Of a stretch of 64,000 bases of DNA, positions 36,867 through 44,803 are shown piece after piece. The notes under the pieces were generated by a model that did not search any database, had not been told where the DNA came from, and saw nothing but the letters and a program-made list of their open reading frames with translations. The translations under genes were made by a program, and so were the position numbers. The stretch's first letter is position 1. Each line of letters begins with the position of its first letter. The stretch comes from Burkholderiales bacterium. Its GTDB lineage: Bacteria; Pseudomonadota; Gammaproteobacteria; Burkholderiales; Casimicrobiaceae. The DNA is taken from the NCBI GenBank assembly GCA_015075645.1, contig JABTUF010000007.1, positions 186,001 through 250,000 of the forward strand. The letters run 5' to 3'.

Positions 36867-37681
36867 TCTGCGATCTCCACCGCTTCATTGATCAGGAGCC
36901 GCCACCGTAGATTTCGCTCGGCGGCCCCTGCCAAGGCTTTCACGAGCGGCCTCGCGGCCGGATCGAGCGGCAGTGCCGTCCTGGCACGTTTCACGAACCC
37001 TTGCAACGCATCGGCCTGGCGCGCGTGTCCCGCGAGATCGAGCAGGTAGCCAAGCCGACGGACCGCCGAGTTCTCGTAGGCGCCGGCAGCCTTCTGCAGC
37101 AAGCGCGGGCTGGCCTTGGCGCCAATGTCCTTGACGATCTGTGCGACGCCGTTGATGCCCGCCGCCTTGTGGAAGTAGCGCACGCAGTCGAGCAGCGTCA
37201 GCTCGATGCCAGCCACGTTGGCGAAGCCGGCGTCGCTCTTCATCTGTCCGACCAACGCCGGTTGATTGACCTGGCTGAAGATCGTCGGCGCCTGATACAG
37301 AAACTGCAGTCGATGGCGGCCGAGGTCGAAGTCGCGCAACTGCCTCGGGACGACGACCTGGAAGACCATGCTGGCCTGGTGCGAGGCGCCGTGGAACGCC
37401 GCCGCGCGCAGCAGCGAAATACGGTAGTCGACTCCCTGATGTCTCATCAGCGGGTCGATCCACTTCACCGGGTCCGGCGCGCCGGCGACCTGATCTTCAG
37501 GGCGCAGGATGAGATAGAAGCCGTGCCTGGGGTTCGCGAGGCGGCGCTTGTTGACCGAACGGGTGATCGCCGCCGCGAGTGCCGAGGGGTTCAGGCCAAG
37601 CGCTGCGGCTATCTCATCCCGGGAGAAGTAGGCTCGGCCGCGGGCGAGCAGATCGTCGAGGTAGGACTCGAGAGAAGCCAT
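36863..37681 (-). CDS. AbiEi family antitoxin / transcriptional repressor
   Basis: 272 residues. The N-terminal winged-helix (YFSRDEIAAALGLNPSALAAAI) and the VNKRRLANPRHGFYLI segment are typical of AbiEi-type antitoxins, followed by the larger C-terminal domain (LLRAAAFHGASHQ, ELTLLDCVRYFHKAAG). AbiEi antitoxins neutralise AbiEii and repress the operon by binding inverted repeats in the promoter; such repeats are present here. First gene of the operon. Confidence 0.92.
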   Translation of the reverse strand: MASLESYLDDLLARGRAYFSRDEIAAALGLNPSALAAAITRSVNKRRLANPRHGFYLILRPEDQVAGAPDPVKWIDPLMRHQGVDYRISLLRAAAFHGASHQASMVFQVVVPRQLRDFDLGRHRLQFLYQAPTIFSQVNQPALVGQMKSDAGFANVAGIELTLLDCVRYFHKAAGINGVAQIVKDIGAKASPRLLQKAAGAYENSAVRRLGYLLDLAGHARQADALQGFVKRARTALPLDPAARPLVKALAGAAERNLRWRLLINEAVEIAE

Positions 37682-37686
37682 GCCAA

Positions 37687-37724
37687 AACATACGCAAAAC
37701 TCGACAGAAAATCAAGCGTTTTGC
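37687..37724 (-). promoter_or_regulatory. abiE operon promoter with operator inverted repeat
   Basis: TTGATT (37710-37715), 17 bases, TATGTT (37687-37692). GCAAAAC (37694-37700) and GTTTTGC (37718-37724) form an inverted repeat that spans the spacer and the -35, suited to AbiEi binding. The predicted transcription start falls on or beside the abiEi ATG at 37681, implying a leaderless message. Confidence 0.6.
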
Positions 37725-37737
37725 ATATGACTTGGGT

Positions 37738-37759
37738 TACTCCCACTCAATCATCAACG
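37738..37759 (-). repeat. Attachment-like core, copy A
   Basis: A 22-bp sequence identical to 52315-52336 and sharing 14 bp with 61713-61726. On the minus strand it reads ATGATTGAGTGGGAGTAA, which encodes M-I-E-W-E-stop, like the C-terminus of GMP synthase (guaA), a known integration site for genomic islands. Upstream of it on that strand lie the repeats TTACCGTCA and CATCTATCG. No integrase gene is present. Confidence 0.55.
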
Positions 37760-38231
37760 AGACTTCTAAGCTGTTGATTTGTAAGGTGCTTGCCCCTGCC
37801 TCGCAGACTCTTACCGTCATTTTTACCGTCAACCTGTCAGGCACCAGCATTGGCGCGGGTTTCCGGTCGGTTCTGCGAAAACTCACCTTTCGAGATCTAT
37901 CGACATCTATCGACTCCGATGACGGCTGCCAGCGCTATCGGCGCCCGCCCGTGCCGGTCGGGTAAGCACCCCAAAAGGGGCCGACATCAATCACGCTAAA
38001 TCATTGTCCCGCAAGACTTTTCGCCCATGTTTTTACCGCCACGGTGCCGCACGAGCGGTGCGATTGAGGGACTCCATCGAGATCCGCTGACTTGAACACA
38101 GCTCTCGGCGAACGATCTGGCAGGGCCGGATCGCCCGGCGCAGCCAAGATTGGCATGCGGCTGCCCTTCCTACTCCGCCCTGCCCCGCCGTACAGCAGTG
38201 ACTCTTCTGCGAAACAGGCGAGCACGCGATC
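37760..38231 (+). other. Non-coding junction region with short repeats
   Basis: 472 bases with no gene I can support. It contains TTACCGTCA twice (near 37809 and 37822), a related TTTTTACCGCCA near 38030, and tandem TCTATCGACATCTATCGACT near 37895-37915. The same short motifs occur beside the att-like core at 52.3 kb, so I read this as the recombination-site arm of a former island. Short open frames here have no family features. Confidence 0.45.
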
Positions 38232-38585
38232 TCAAGCGGCGACCAGGATCTTGAACTCGGTCGCCTTCACGACCGGCCTGACGTGGGTCCTCTCGCGCTG
38301 AAGCTCCACCAGCCCGTAGCGCGACAGCGTCTTCAAGGTGCGCGACAGGTTGCCCGGTTGCCGTCCTGTGGCCTTGGCCAGAACCGCCATGGAATCGGGA
38401 TTGGTCTCCCGGATCACCTTCAGCAGCGCGCGGTTCTGATCGCTCAGCACTTCGGCCACCGACTTCATGGACGTGAACCAGATCTTAGGCTCGCCCGCCC
38501 TGGGCGTGTACTCGCCTTTGGCGATGGCGATCGCCCTCGCCCGGATCTGCTCCTGGGGCATCACGCCGATGACGATGGTCTTCAT
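38232..38585 (-). CDS. tumA: TumA-type antitoxin (HVO_A0114 family DNA-binding protein)
   Basis: 117 residues with a MarR-like winged helix: LSDQNRALLKVIRET, LAKATGRQPGNLSRTLKTL and YGLVELQRERTHVRPVV. This is the HVO_A0114 type of DNA-binding protein found as antitoxin to TumE toxins. Its ATG overlaps the stop of the tumE gene by four bases. Confidence 0.82.
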   Translation of the reverse strand: MKTIVIGVMPQEQIRARAIAIAKGEYTPRAGEPKIWFTSMKSVAEVLSDQNRALLKVIRETNPDSMAVLAKATGRQPGNLSRTLKTLSRYGLVELQRERTHVRPVVKATEFKILVAA

Positions 38586-38947
38586 TGCTGTGCTTCCTTG
38601 ATGACGCGATCCACTTCTGCGAAGAAGTCCTGCATCAGCCGGTGCGCCGATTCGAACACGTAGGGCACGCCTTTGTCGCTCGCGGTCCGGTGACGATGAT
38701 CGTAGGGCAGGCGCCGCCCAGCGAACTTGAACTTCTTCGGCGGCTTCACCGCATGTGCGTTGTCGTAGCCCAGGACTCGGGTGCCGTACTTGTCGTGCAG
38801 CGTCAGGCTGTACCTGATCCCGTGGTGAGCATGCTCCGACGGCGGGATTCGCCGTACCTCGATCTTGATCCAGTAGCCGCCCTCTTGCTCCAGGATGCTG
38901 CCGTCCAGATCAAGGAGCGTGTCGAGGCCGACGTCAGGACCGTTCAT
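38582..38947 (-). CDS. tumE: TumE family toxin (DUF6516)
   Basis: 121 residues. The family pattern is evident: LDGSILEQEGGYWIKIEVRR, HGIRYSLTLHDKYGTRVLGYDNAH (quoted in part), a central HRHR segment and the C-terminal DFFAEVDRVIKE helix. Predicted toxin of the TumE/TumA system, mechanism not firmly known. First gene of a two-gene operon. Confidence 0.82.
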   Translation of the reverse strand: MNGPDVGLDTLLDLDGSILEQEGGYWIKIEVRRIPPSEHAHHGIRYSLTLHDKYGTRVLGYDNAHAVKPPKKFKFAGRRLPYDHRHRTASDKGVPYVFESAHRLMQDFFAEVDRVIKEAQQ

Positions 38948-38960
38948 CGCCTGCTGACTA

Positions 38961-38975
38961 TATCATCTGATGATA
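38961..38975 (-). promoter_or_regulatory. Operator palindrome upstream of tumE
   Basis: TATCATC-A-GATGATA, a perfect 15-bp palindrome ending 14 bases before the tumE ATG and overlapping a TATAGT that fits a -10 box. Probably the binding site of the TumA antitoxin. Confidence 0.55.
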
Positions 38976-39025
38976 ACAAGAACATACCTTGCCTTCCGCA
39001 TCGCCAACTGAATGTCGCCTGAAAC

Positions 39026-39071
39026 GCCGTCCACGATCCGGCGAAATGGCCGTCCACGATGGAGCGAAATC
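39026..39071 (+). repeat. Two tandem 23-bp repeats, possible remnant IS21-type terminus
   Basis: GCCGTCCACGAT followed by a GCGAAAT-containing half, repeated twice with about 19 of 23 positions equal. Multiple short terminal repeats of this kind mark IS21-family ends. The flanking DNA (38976-39395) has no gene I can support. Confidence 0.35.
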
Positions 39072-39395
39072 CGCACTCACACGCGGAAGCGCGAGGTGGT
39101 CGCCGTAGCGCCTGCTCGTGTCGTAACACCTCGCCTTCAAAGCGTGAGGCATCGGCAGTGGCGTTACGGGCGAGTTGGCCGAAGGCGACCACTCCAGATT
39201 GAACAGCATCGGCTGCTACCCAATCCCTGAAAGAAGTCGATCAATGAGGTCGCTGGCTTGTCGCTGTCGCAGCACCCTCGCCTCCCGCTGCCCTGCATCA
39301 TCACCCTCCCCGCGCGCTCGACGCCGGGGAACTGGCGCTGCCCAGCTTCGCTTGGGCCGCCAACGGCGATCCGCTGAACGCGGCGACCCCCCGTC

Positions 39396-39824
39396 GCCTT
39401 CGGCACGCTCGCCGATCGCCGGGGACCGAAGGAGGCACTTCTGGCCATGTGCGCAGCGCTGTCGGCAGCGATCCTCTTGCTTGCCTTCGGCCATGCCGAT
39501 TGGGTGCCCGTCGCCGCCATCGTGCTGCTCGGCCTCGTCTATGGATCGATCCAGGCCGTGTTCCGCTCGCTGTACGCCTCGCTCGTGCCGCCCGGCCAGG
39601 CGGCGGAGATGTTCGGCTTCAACGCGGTGGCCGGACGTCTGTCGGCGGCGCTCGGACCGCTTGTCTTCGGCGTCGCCGCGGCGCTGTTCGGCAGCCAGAC
39701 CTGGGCGCTCTGCCTGCTCCTGCTGCCGCTGGCGGCCGGCGCGTGGCTGCTGGCCACCGCCGGCCTGGGGGGGAACGGGATTGCGGGAGACGGCAGAGCC
39801 GATGGCCCCCGCAAGGAGGGCTAG
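39396..39824 (+). pseudogene. MFS transporter, C-terminal fragment (UMF1-like)
   Basis: About 140 residues: the cytoplasmic signature FGTLADRRGPKEALL followed by four membrane helices (AALSAAILLLAFGHA, AAIVLLGLVYGSIQAVFRSL, and two more to LLPLAAGAWLLATAG). MFS proteins need about 400 residues and 12 helices, so the first two thirds are missing; the upstream 150 bases keep only scraps. The stop TAG is formed at the CTAG target of the adjoining IS630 element. Confidence 0.65.
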
Positions 39825-39882
39825 TGTTTCGTCACGTAAATAATGTTATTATTGGTCATATGCACTTGCGGAGGCAAGGTCC

Positions 39883-40527
39883 ATGGCCAATCATGCGCGG
39901 CGGATCGAATTGACGGCATCTGACAGAGCGGAACTGGAGCGCCTGCAGCGATCGTCGGCGGGCCCTGCCGGACCGAGTCGCCGGGCGCGAGCCGTATTGC
40001 TCTTGGCCGACGAAACAACGGGAGCCGAGGTGGCGCGGCGTACCGGCTACACGTCGGTGCAGATCAGCCGGATTCGCCGCCGCTTCGTCGAGGACGGGCT
40101 GACCGGATTGATTGACCGTCCGCGTTCGGGTCGCCCGCCGCAACTCACCGAGGCCAAGCGAGCGCGCATCGTCGCGCTGACGCTCAAGGCGCCACCCAAG
40201 GGTCTGACGCACTGGAGCACCCGGGAGATCGCCGAACGGGTCGGCGTTTCCCATGCCACGGTGCATCGAATCTGGCAAGCCCATGCGCTGCAGCCCCATC
40301 GGGTCGAAACCTTCAAGTTCACGACCGATCCGCAGGCCGAAGCCAAGATCCGCGATGTGGTTGGCCTCTACCTCAATCCGCCAACCAACGCCGTGGTGCT
40401 CAGCGTCGATGAGAAGACCCAGATCCAGGCGCTCGAGCGGACTCAGCCATTGCTGCCCTTGCGGCCCAATCTGCCGGCCCGGCAGACCCACGATTACCAT
40501 CGCCACGGCCTCACCAGCCTCTACGCT
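39883..40527 (+). pseudogene. IS630-type transposase, 5' part
   Basis: 215 codons: helix-turn-helix (GAEVARRTGYTSVQISRIRR), a linker, and the first catalytic Asp in VLSVDEKTQIQALE. Reads to LTSLYA, where the IS21 element interrupts it; the frame resumes exactly at 44108 with ALEVASGRVLGE. Confidence 0.85.
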
Positions 40528-40621
40528 TGTTGACGGGGATCTGAATCCGCGCGATTTTGGGGGTTGGCGCGAAACATCCCCAGAAACGCGCGTCGCGCTG
40601 TAGTGCTCCTTGGATTTGGCG

Positions 40622-40920
40622 TTAGCGCTTGTTCGGTAGTGCCGACAGATCCCAGAACGATCGTCGCCAATTGGAAATGCGGCCCTCGTGGCCGCAGCGC
40701 TCGCAGAACCACTCGATGGCGTCGTCGGACGCGATCTCCGTGACCACGATGCCCTTCCTGCACTTGTTGCAGTGGCATTCCCCAGCCTCGTCCATGGTAG
40801 CCGGTGCGCTCGCCGCGGCCACGACGCGTCCGAGAAACTCAGCCAGGCGGCGCGCCGGCGCCGGCATCGAACGATGGCGCCCTTCTCGTCAAGGAAGTGG
40901 GTGAGATCGGTGATGTACAT
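40622..40920 (-). pseudogene. Zinc-ribbon passenger protein of the IS21 element, frameshifted
   Basis: The start MYITDLTHFLDEKGAI (from 40920) and the remainder PAPARRLAEFLGRVV to SFWDLSALPNKR lie in two frames joined by a one-base shift near 40870. The second part has two CxxC pairs (CHCNKCRKG and WFCERCGHEGRI), a treble-clef or ribbon zinc site. About 98 residues when joined. Function unknown; the domain type occurs as a passenger near IS elements. Confidence 0.55.
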
Positions 40921-41099
40921 CCGGCGATGATACGAGGGCCGCGCGCTGGCGGCTGCGCTATGCTCGTGACCGAACGCCGGATAAGCGAAGGCCGGGCGAA
41001 TTCTTGGCAGAACCCCGGGCCTTCTACATGCTCGCGCGGCACAAGGACGCGTTTGCGCGCCTTTATGCCCGCGTTTCGCGGCGTTGTCCAGCGCTGCGT

Positions 41100-41515
41100 G
41101 CGGGTGCATGAGGGCGGGCGAAGACAGCTACCGGCTGTACAGCTGCCGGCGGTGCGCAACAGGTGCGCATTTGCCGGCGCTGCGACCACGGCAATCAGTA
41201 CTGCGCCGCTGACTGCGCGCGCATTCGCCGGCGGGGTCGTTGCGCCGGGCCGGGTGCGCTACCAAACGAGCTACCGCGGCGCGAGCCGACACGCCGCGCG
41301 GCAGCGACGGTGGCGCGCACGGCGAACACAGGAAGTGACGCATCACGGTTCCCTGCCGCCGGTGATGGCGGTGATAGTGGCGGCACTGTCGATCACGCCC
41401 GCGGGGAACGATGCCGACCATGCGCCCGTTGCTGCACCGTTGCCACGCTGCTGCTTCTGTGGCCGGCCGCTATCGCGGTTCGCGCGGACGGGGCCGTTGC
41501 GCGGCGGACCATGAC
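41100..41515 (+). pseudogene. Cys-rich IS21 accessory ORF, frameshifted
   Basis: A Cys/His-rich N-terminus (SCRRCA, then VRICRRCDHGNQYCAADCARI in the next frame), an Arg-rich middle (RQRRWRARRTQEVTHHG) and a C-terminal CCFCGRPLSRF are spread over different frames. I recognise the general pattern of a small Cys-rich ORF that precedes istA in some IS21 elements. At least two shifts separate the parts. Confidence 0.45.
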
Positions 41516-41526
41516 GGAGCGCGCCG

Positions 41527-43010
41527 GTGACCATCGCGCGCGCGCTCGCAGCCGAGATCCTGCGCCTGCACGCCACCGAGCACTGGCCGGTGGGCACCAT
41601 CGCCAGGCAACTGCGGGTCCACCACAGCACGGTGCGGCGGGTGCTGGCGCAGGCCGGTGTGCTGACGCACCAGCCGGTGCGCGCGTCGATGGTGGAACCG
41701 TACCTCGCGTTCATCGCTGAGACGCTGGCGAAGTACCCGACGCTGCGCGCCTCGCGCTTGTACACGATGGTGCGCGAGCGCGGCTATCCTGGCGCCCCTG
41801 ATCACTTCCGGGCCCTCGTGGCGCGCTTGCGGGCTGCGGCCCGCGGCCGAAGCGTACTTGCGCCTGCGCACCTTGCCGGGCGAACAGGCGCAGGTCGACT
41901 GGGCCCACTTCGGCAAGCTCAGTGTCGGCCGCGCGGTAAGGCCCCTGATGGCGTTCGTGATGGTGCTCGCGTACTCGCGCTACTTGTTCCTGCGCTTCTA
42001 TCTGGGCGCCACGATGCCGTACTTCATCGGGGGTCATGTCGAAGCCTTCAACCACTTTCAGGGCGTCACCCGGATGGTGCTTTACGACAATCTGCGCAGT
42101 GCCGTACTCGAGCGGCACGACGACGCCATCCGCTTCCATCCGCGGTTGCTGGAACTGGCGGCGTATCACCGGTTTCAGCCACGCCCGGTGGCGGTGGCGC
42201 GCGGTAACGAGAAGGGTCGCGTCGAGCGGGCGATTCGCTATGTCCGCGATGCCTTCTTCGCGGCGCGCCACTTCCGCGATATCGCTGATCTCAACCAGCA
42301 GGCGTTGGCCTGGTGCCAGGGGCCGCCGCTGACCGGCCCTGGCCGGAAGATCGCCGCCGTCGCGTGCGCGAGGCGTTCGCCGAGGAACAGCCGCAGCTGC
42401 TCGCCTTGCCGAGCACGCCCTTCCCGTGCGAGGAGCGGGTGACGGCGCATGCGCACAAGACACCGTACGTGCGCTTCGATCTCAACGACTACAGCATTCC
42501 GCACGCGCACGTCCAGCGCACGCTGACCGTACTCGCCAGCCTCGATACCGTGCGCGTCGTTGACGGCCAGCAGGTGCTCGCCACCCACGGCCGTAGTTTC
42601 GATCGTGGCGCGCAGATCGAAGATGCGGCCCACGTCGCCGCCCTGGTGGCCGACAAACGCGCGGCCCGTGCGCATCGGGCGCAGGATCGGCTGCAGCACG
42701 CCGCGCCGAGCGCCAAGACGCTGTTCGTGCGCGCGCCGCACGCGGCGCCCACCTCGGCGTGCTCACGCGCGCCTGCTGCAACTGCTCGCCACTCACGGCG
42801 CCGCGGCACTCGAAGCGGCCATCGCCGCCGCGCTCGCCGAGGATGCCGCGCATCTGGGGCCGTGCGTCACTTCATCGATGCCCACGCCCACGCCCGCGGC
42901 CAACGGCCACCATCGCCGTGGCATTGCCCGAAGACCCGCGCATGCCACTGACCGTGCAGCCACAGCCGTTGAGCGATTACCACCAACTGGCCAGCACCAC
43001 CACCGATGAG
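41527..43010 (+). pseudogene. istA: IS21 transposase IstA, multiply frameshifted
   Basis: Read over three frames: the helix-turn-helix part (ARQLRVHHSTVRRVLAQ) to about 41830; the integrase core from 41858 (LPGEQAQVDWAHFGK with the first Asp, LYDNLRSAV with the second, ARGNEKGRVERAI with the Glu); and the C-terminal part from about 42330 (TPYVRFDLNDYSIPH, LATHGRSFDRG). A further shift lies near 42760. All three catalytic acids are present, but the product cannot be made whole. Confidence 0.8.
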
Positions 43011-43787
43011 TCCGACCCCAGCGACGCTCAGTCTTGACAGCGCGCGTACGCGCCTGCGCCGGCTCGGCTTCTACGGCCTGCTCGCTCAGGCCGACACGCT
43101 GCTCGCCGAGCCATGGCTCGCCCGCGTGCTCGAGATCGAAGACACCGAACGCGCCTGCCGCTCGCTCAAGCGCCGCCTCGATAACGCGCGCCTGGGCGCC
43201 TTCAAACCCTCGCCGACTTCGACTGGAGCTGGCCCAGCAAATGCGACCGCAGCGCCATCGAAGAGCTGTTCGCGCTCGGCTTCCTCGCCGAGGCCGCCAA
43301 TGTCGTGCTTATCGGCCCCAACGGCTTGGGCAAGACCCTGCTGCTCAAAAACCTCGCCCACCAGGCGATCCTGCACGGCCACAGCGCGCGCTTCACGCTC
43401 GCCTCCGACATGCTGCACGATCTCGCCGCCCAGGACTCCACCGTGGCCCTGGCCCGCCAGGCTGCGCCGCTACACCCGCTGCACCCTGCTGGCCATCGAC
43501 GAGGTCGGCTACCTCTCCTACGACGCGCGCTATGCCGATCTCTTGTTCGAGGTCATCACCCGCCGCTACGAGCTGCAGCGCCCCATCGCCTTGAGCACCA
43601 ACAAAGCCTTCGGCGAATGGAACCAGGTGTTTCCCAACGCCGCCTGCGTCGTAGCGCTGGTCGACCGGCTGCTGCATCGCGCCGAAATCATCGCCCTCGA
43701 CGGCAAGAGCTATCGCTTCAAGGAAGCACAGGAGCGTGCCGCGCGCAGTCGAAGGCGCGCGCCACCGACCGCCGCCCATCGACGTGA
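43006..43787 (+). pseudogene. istB: IS21 helper ATPase IstB, frameshifted
   Basis: AAA+ ATPase that directs IstA to targets. The N-terminus (LRRLGFYGLLAQ, then SLKRRLDNARLGAFKP) is in one frame; after a shift near 43205 a second frame has Walker A LIGPNGLGKTLLLKN; after another near 43460 the Walker B is LLAIDEVGYLSYD, followed by STNKAFGEWNQVFPNAAC. The order of motifs is normal for IstB. Confidence 0.82.
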
Positions 43788-43792
43788 TCGCC

Positions 43793-43987
43793 ATGCTGCA
43801 ACCCAACGACTTGCCGCTGGTCTGTCTGCCCCTCGAACTGCCGCCCGAAGCGGCGGCTGAACTGATCGCTTTCCTGCGCGAACTCACCGAGGCCCTCGAA
43901 CGCCACTACGCCGCTGAACTCAAGCGCCATTACGACGACATCGCCAGCGCGCGTCGCCAAGCTGCGCCCAACGCCTCCCCGTTCTGA
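43793..43987 (+). CDS. Small ORF at the 3' end of the IS21 element
   Basis: 64 residues starting MLQPNDLPLVCLPLELPPE, with an amphipathic helical region (AAELIAFLRELTEALERHY). It follows istB closely inside the element. Unknown function; may be an accessory ORF of this IS21 group or chance. Confidence 0.4.
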   Translation: MLQPNDLPLVCLPLELPPEAAAELIAFLRELTEALERHYAAELKRHYDDIASARRQAAPNASPF

Positions 43988-44100
43988 TCGACTGCATCAG
44001 CTCATCCGGTGCCGCTGCGCGGCGGCCGCTCTATTCATGCCGCGTTGGACCAAACCGCGTCACATCCCCAGAATGACGCGCTTCTGAAACCCCGCCAACA

Positions 44101-44520
44101 CTACGCTGCCCTCGAAGTTGCGTCGGGGCGGGTCCTCGGCGAATGCTCCGAACGCCACACCGGCGCTGATTTCCTGCGCTTCCTCAAGGGTGAGCCGGCG
44201 CTATCGCGGACGTGAACTGCACGTGATTCTGGACAACCTCCTCCACCCACTCGACCCCTGACGTACGCGATTGGCTGGAGAAGCACCCTAACGTCTGCTT
44301 CCACTTCACCCCGACCGGGGCCTCCTGGCTCAACATGGTCGAGGCATGGTTCGGCATCCTGACCCGCAAGTCCGTACGCCGCGGCTCCTTCGCTTCCGTC
44401 AAGGACCTTGTCCGGCATATCGGCAACTACATCGCGCATTGGAATGAGCACCCGACACCATTCGTGTGGACAAAGTCCCCCGCGGCGATCATTCGCAAGG
44501 CCGTACGTCGTGGGCGTTAA
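44101..44520 (+). pseudogene. IS630-type transposase, 3' part, with two further frameshifts
   Basis: Continues the frame of 39883-40527: ALEVASGRVLGECSERHTG, a one-base shift near 44190, RRYRGRELHVILDN with the second catalytic Asp, another near 44230, then WLEKHPNVCFHFTPTGAS and the catalytic Glu in NMVEAWFGIL. Ends at AAIIRKAVRRGR. The shifts are independent of the IS21 insertion. Confidence 0.8.
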
Positions 44521-44544
44521 CATGACTTCGGCGACACAACACTA

Positions 44545-44724
44545 GTTCATTGAATCATTGAAATCGGATGTATTGTCCCCACATGATGGGGTATGGAACG
44601 AATCACTTTGAGCGAAGAACATCGGGCGGATTTGCAATCTTTGACGCGCTCGCGCCACGGCAGTGCGGCGGTGGTGCGTCGGGCGCGCTGCATCTTGTTG
44701 TGGTCGGCGGGAGAGCGGCGGGTG
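44545..44724 (+). mobile_element. Truncated left end of the first IS630 element
   Basis: 180 bases equal to 30357-30536 except for one A-to-G change near the end. Includes the left inverted repeat, the start codon and the first 44 codons of the transposase, then breaks off. Its left edge shares the CTAG site with the right edge of the second IS630 element. Confidence 0.88.
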
Positions 44725-44803
44725 TGTTTCGGCTGAGGACGATCTTCACGATGCCGTTCCAGCCCATTTCTCGGTCGGCATGGCGCCCGCAAGCCAATAT
44801 GCG

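Larger units (their letters stand above)
40528..44100 (+). mobile_element. IS21-family element with passenger genes, degenerate
   Basis: 3573 bp, ends TGTTGACGGGG and, inward from the right, TGTTGGCGGGG, with a perfect 7-bp target duplication CTACGCT (40521-40527, 44101-44107). The motif CACATCCCCAGAA or ACATCCCCAGAA recurs near both ends (40579, 44071), as expected for multiple IS21 terminal sites. It is about 1 kb longer than ordinary IS21 elements because of passenger frames at 40.6-41.5 kb. istA and istB both carry several frameshifts. Confidence 0.85.
39824..44542 (+). mobile_element. Second IS630-family element, carrying a nested IS21-family element
   Basis: Terminal inverted repeats start GTGTTTCGTC at the left and GTGTTGTGTC inward from the right; each side sits against TA inside CTAG (39821-39824, 44542-44545). 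Without the insert the element is about 1.14 kb. Its transposase is cut at codon 215 by the IS21 element, and the 3' part has two further frameshifts. It differs from the IS630 at 30.4 kb. Confidence 0.85.

Noticed and set aside
37738..37759. A real guaA gene ending at core A
   Set aside because: Only the last codons (M-I-E-W-E-stop) match; upstream DNA has no GMP synthase sequence.
38001..38225. 74-codon frame after tumA
   Set aside because: No ribosome site, no recognisable features, lies in repeat-bearing junction DNA.
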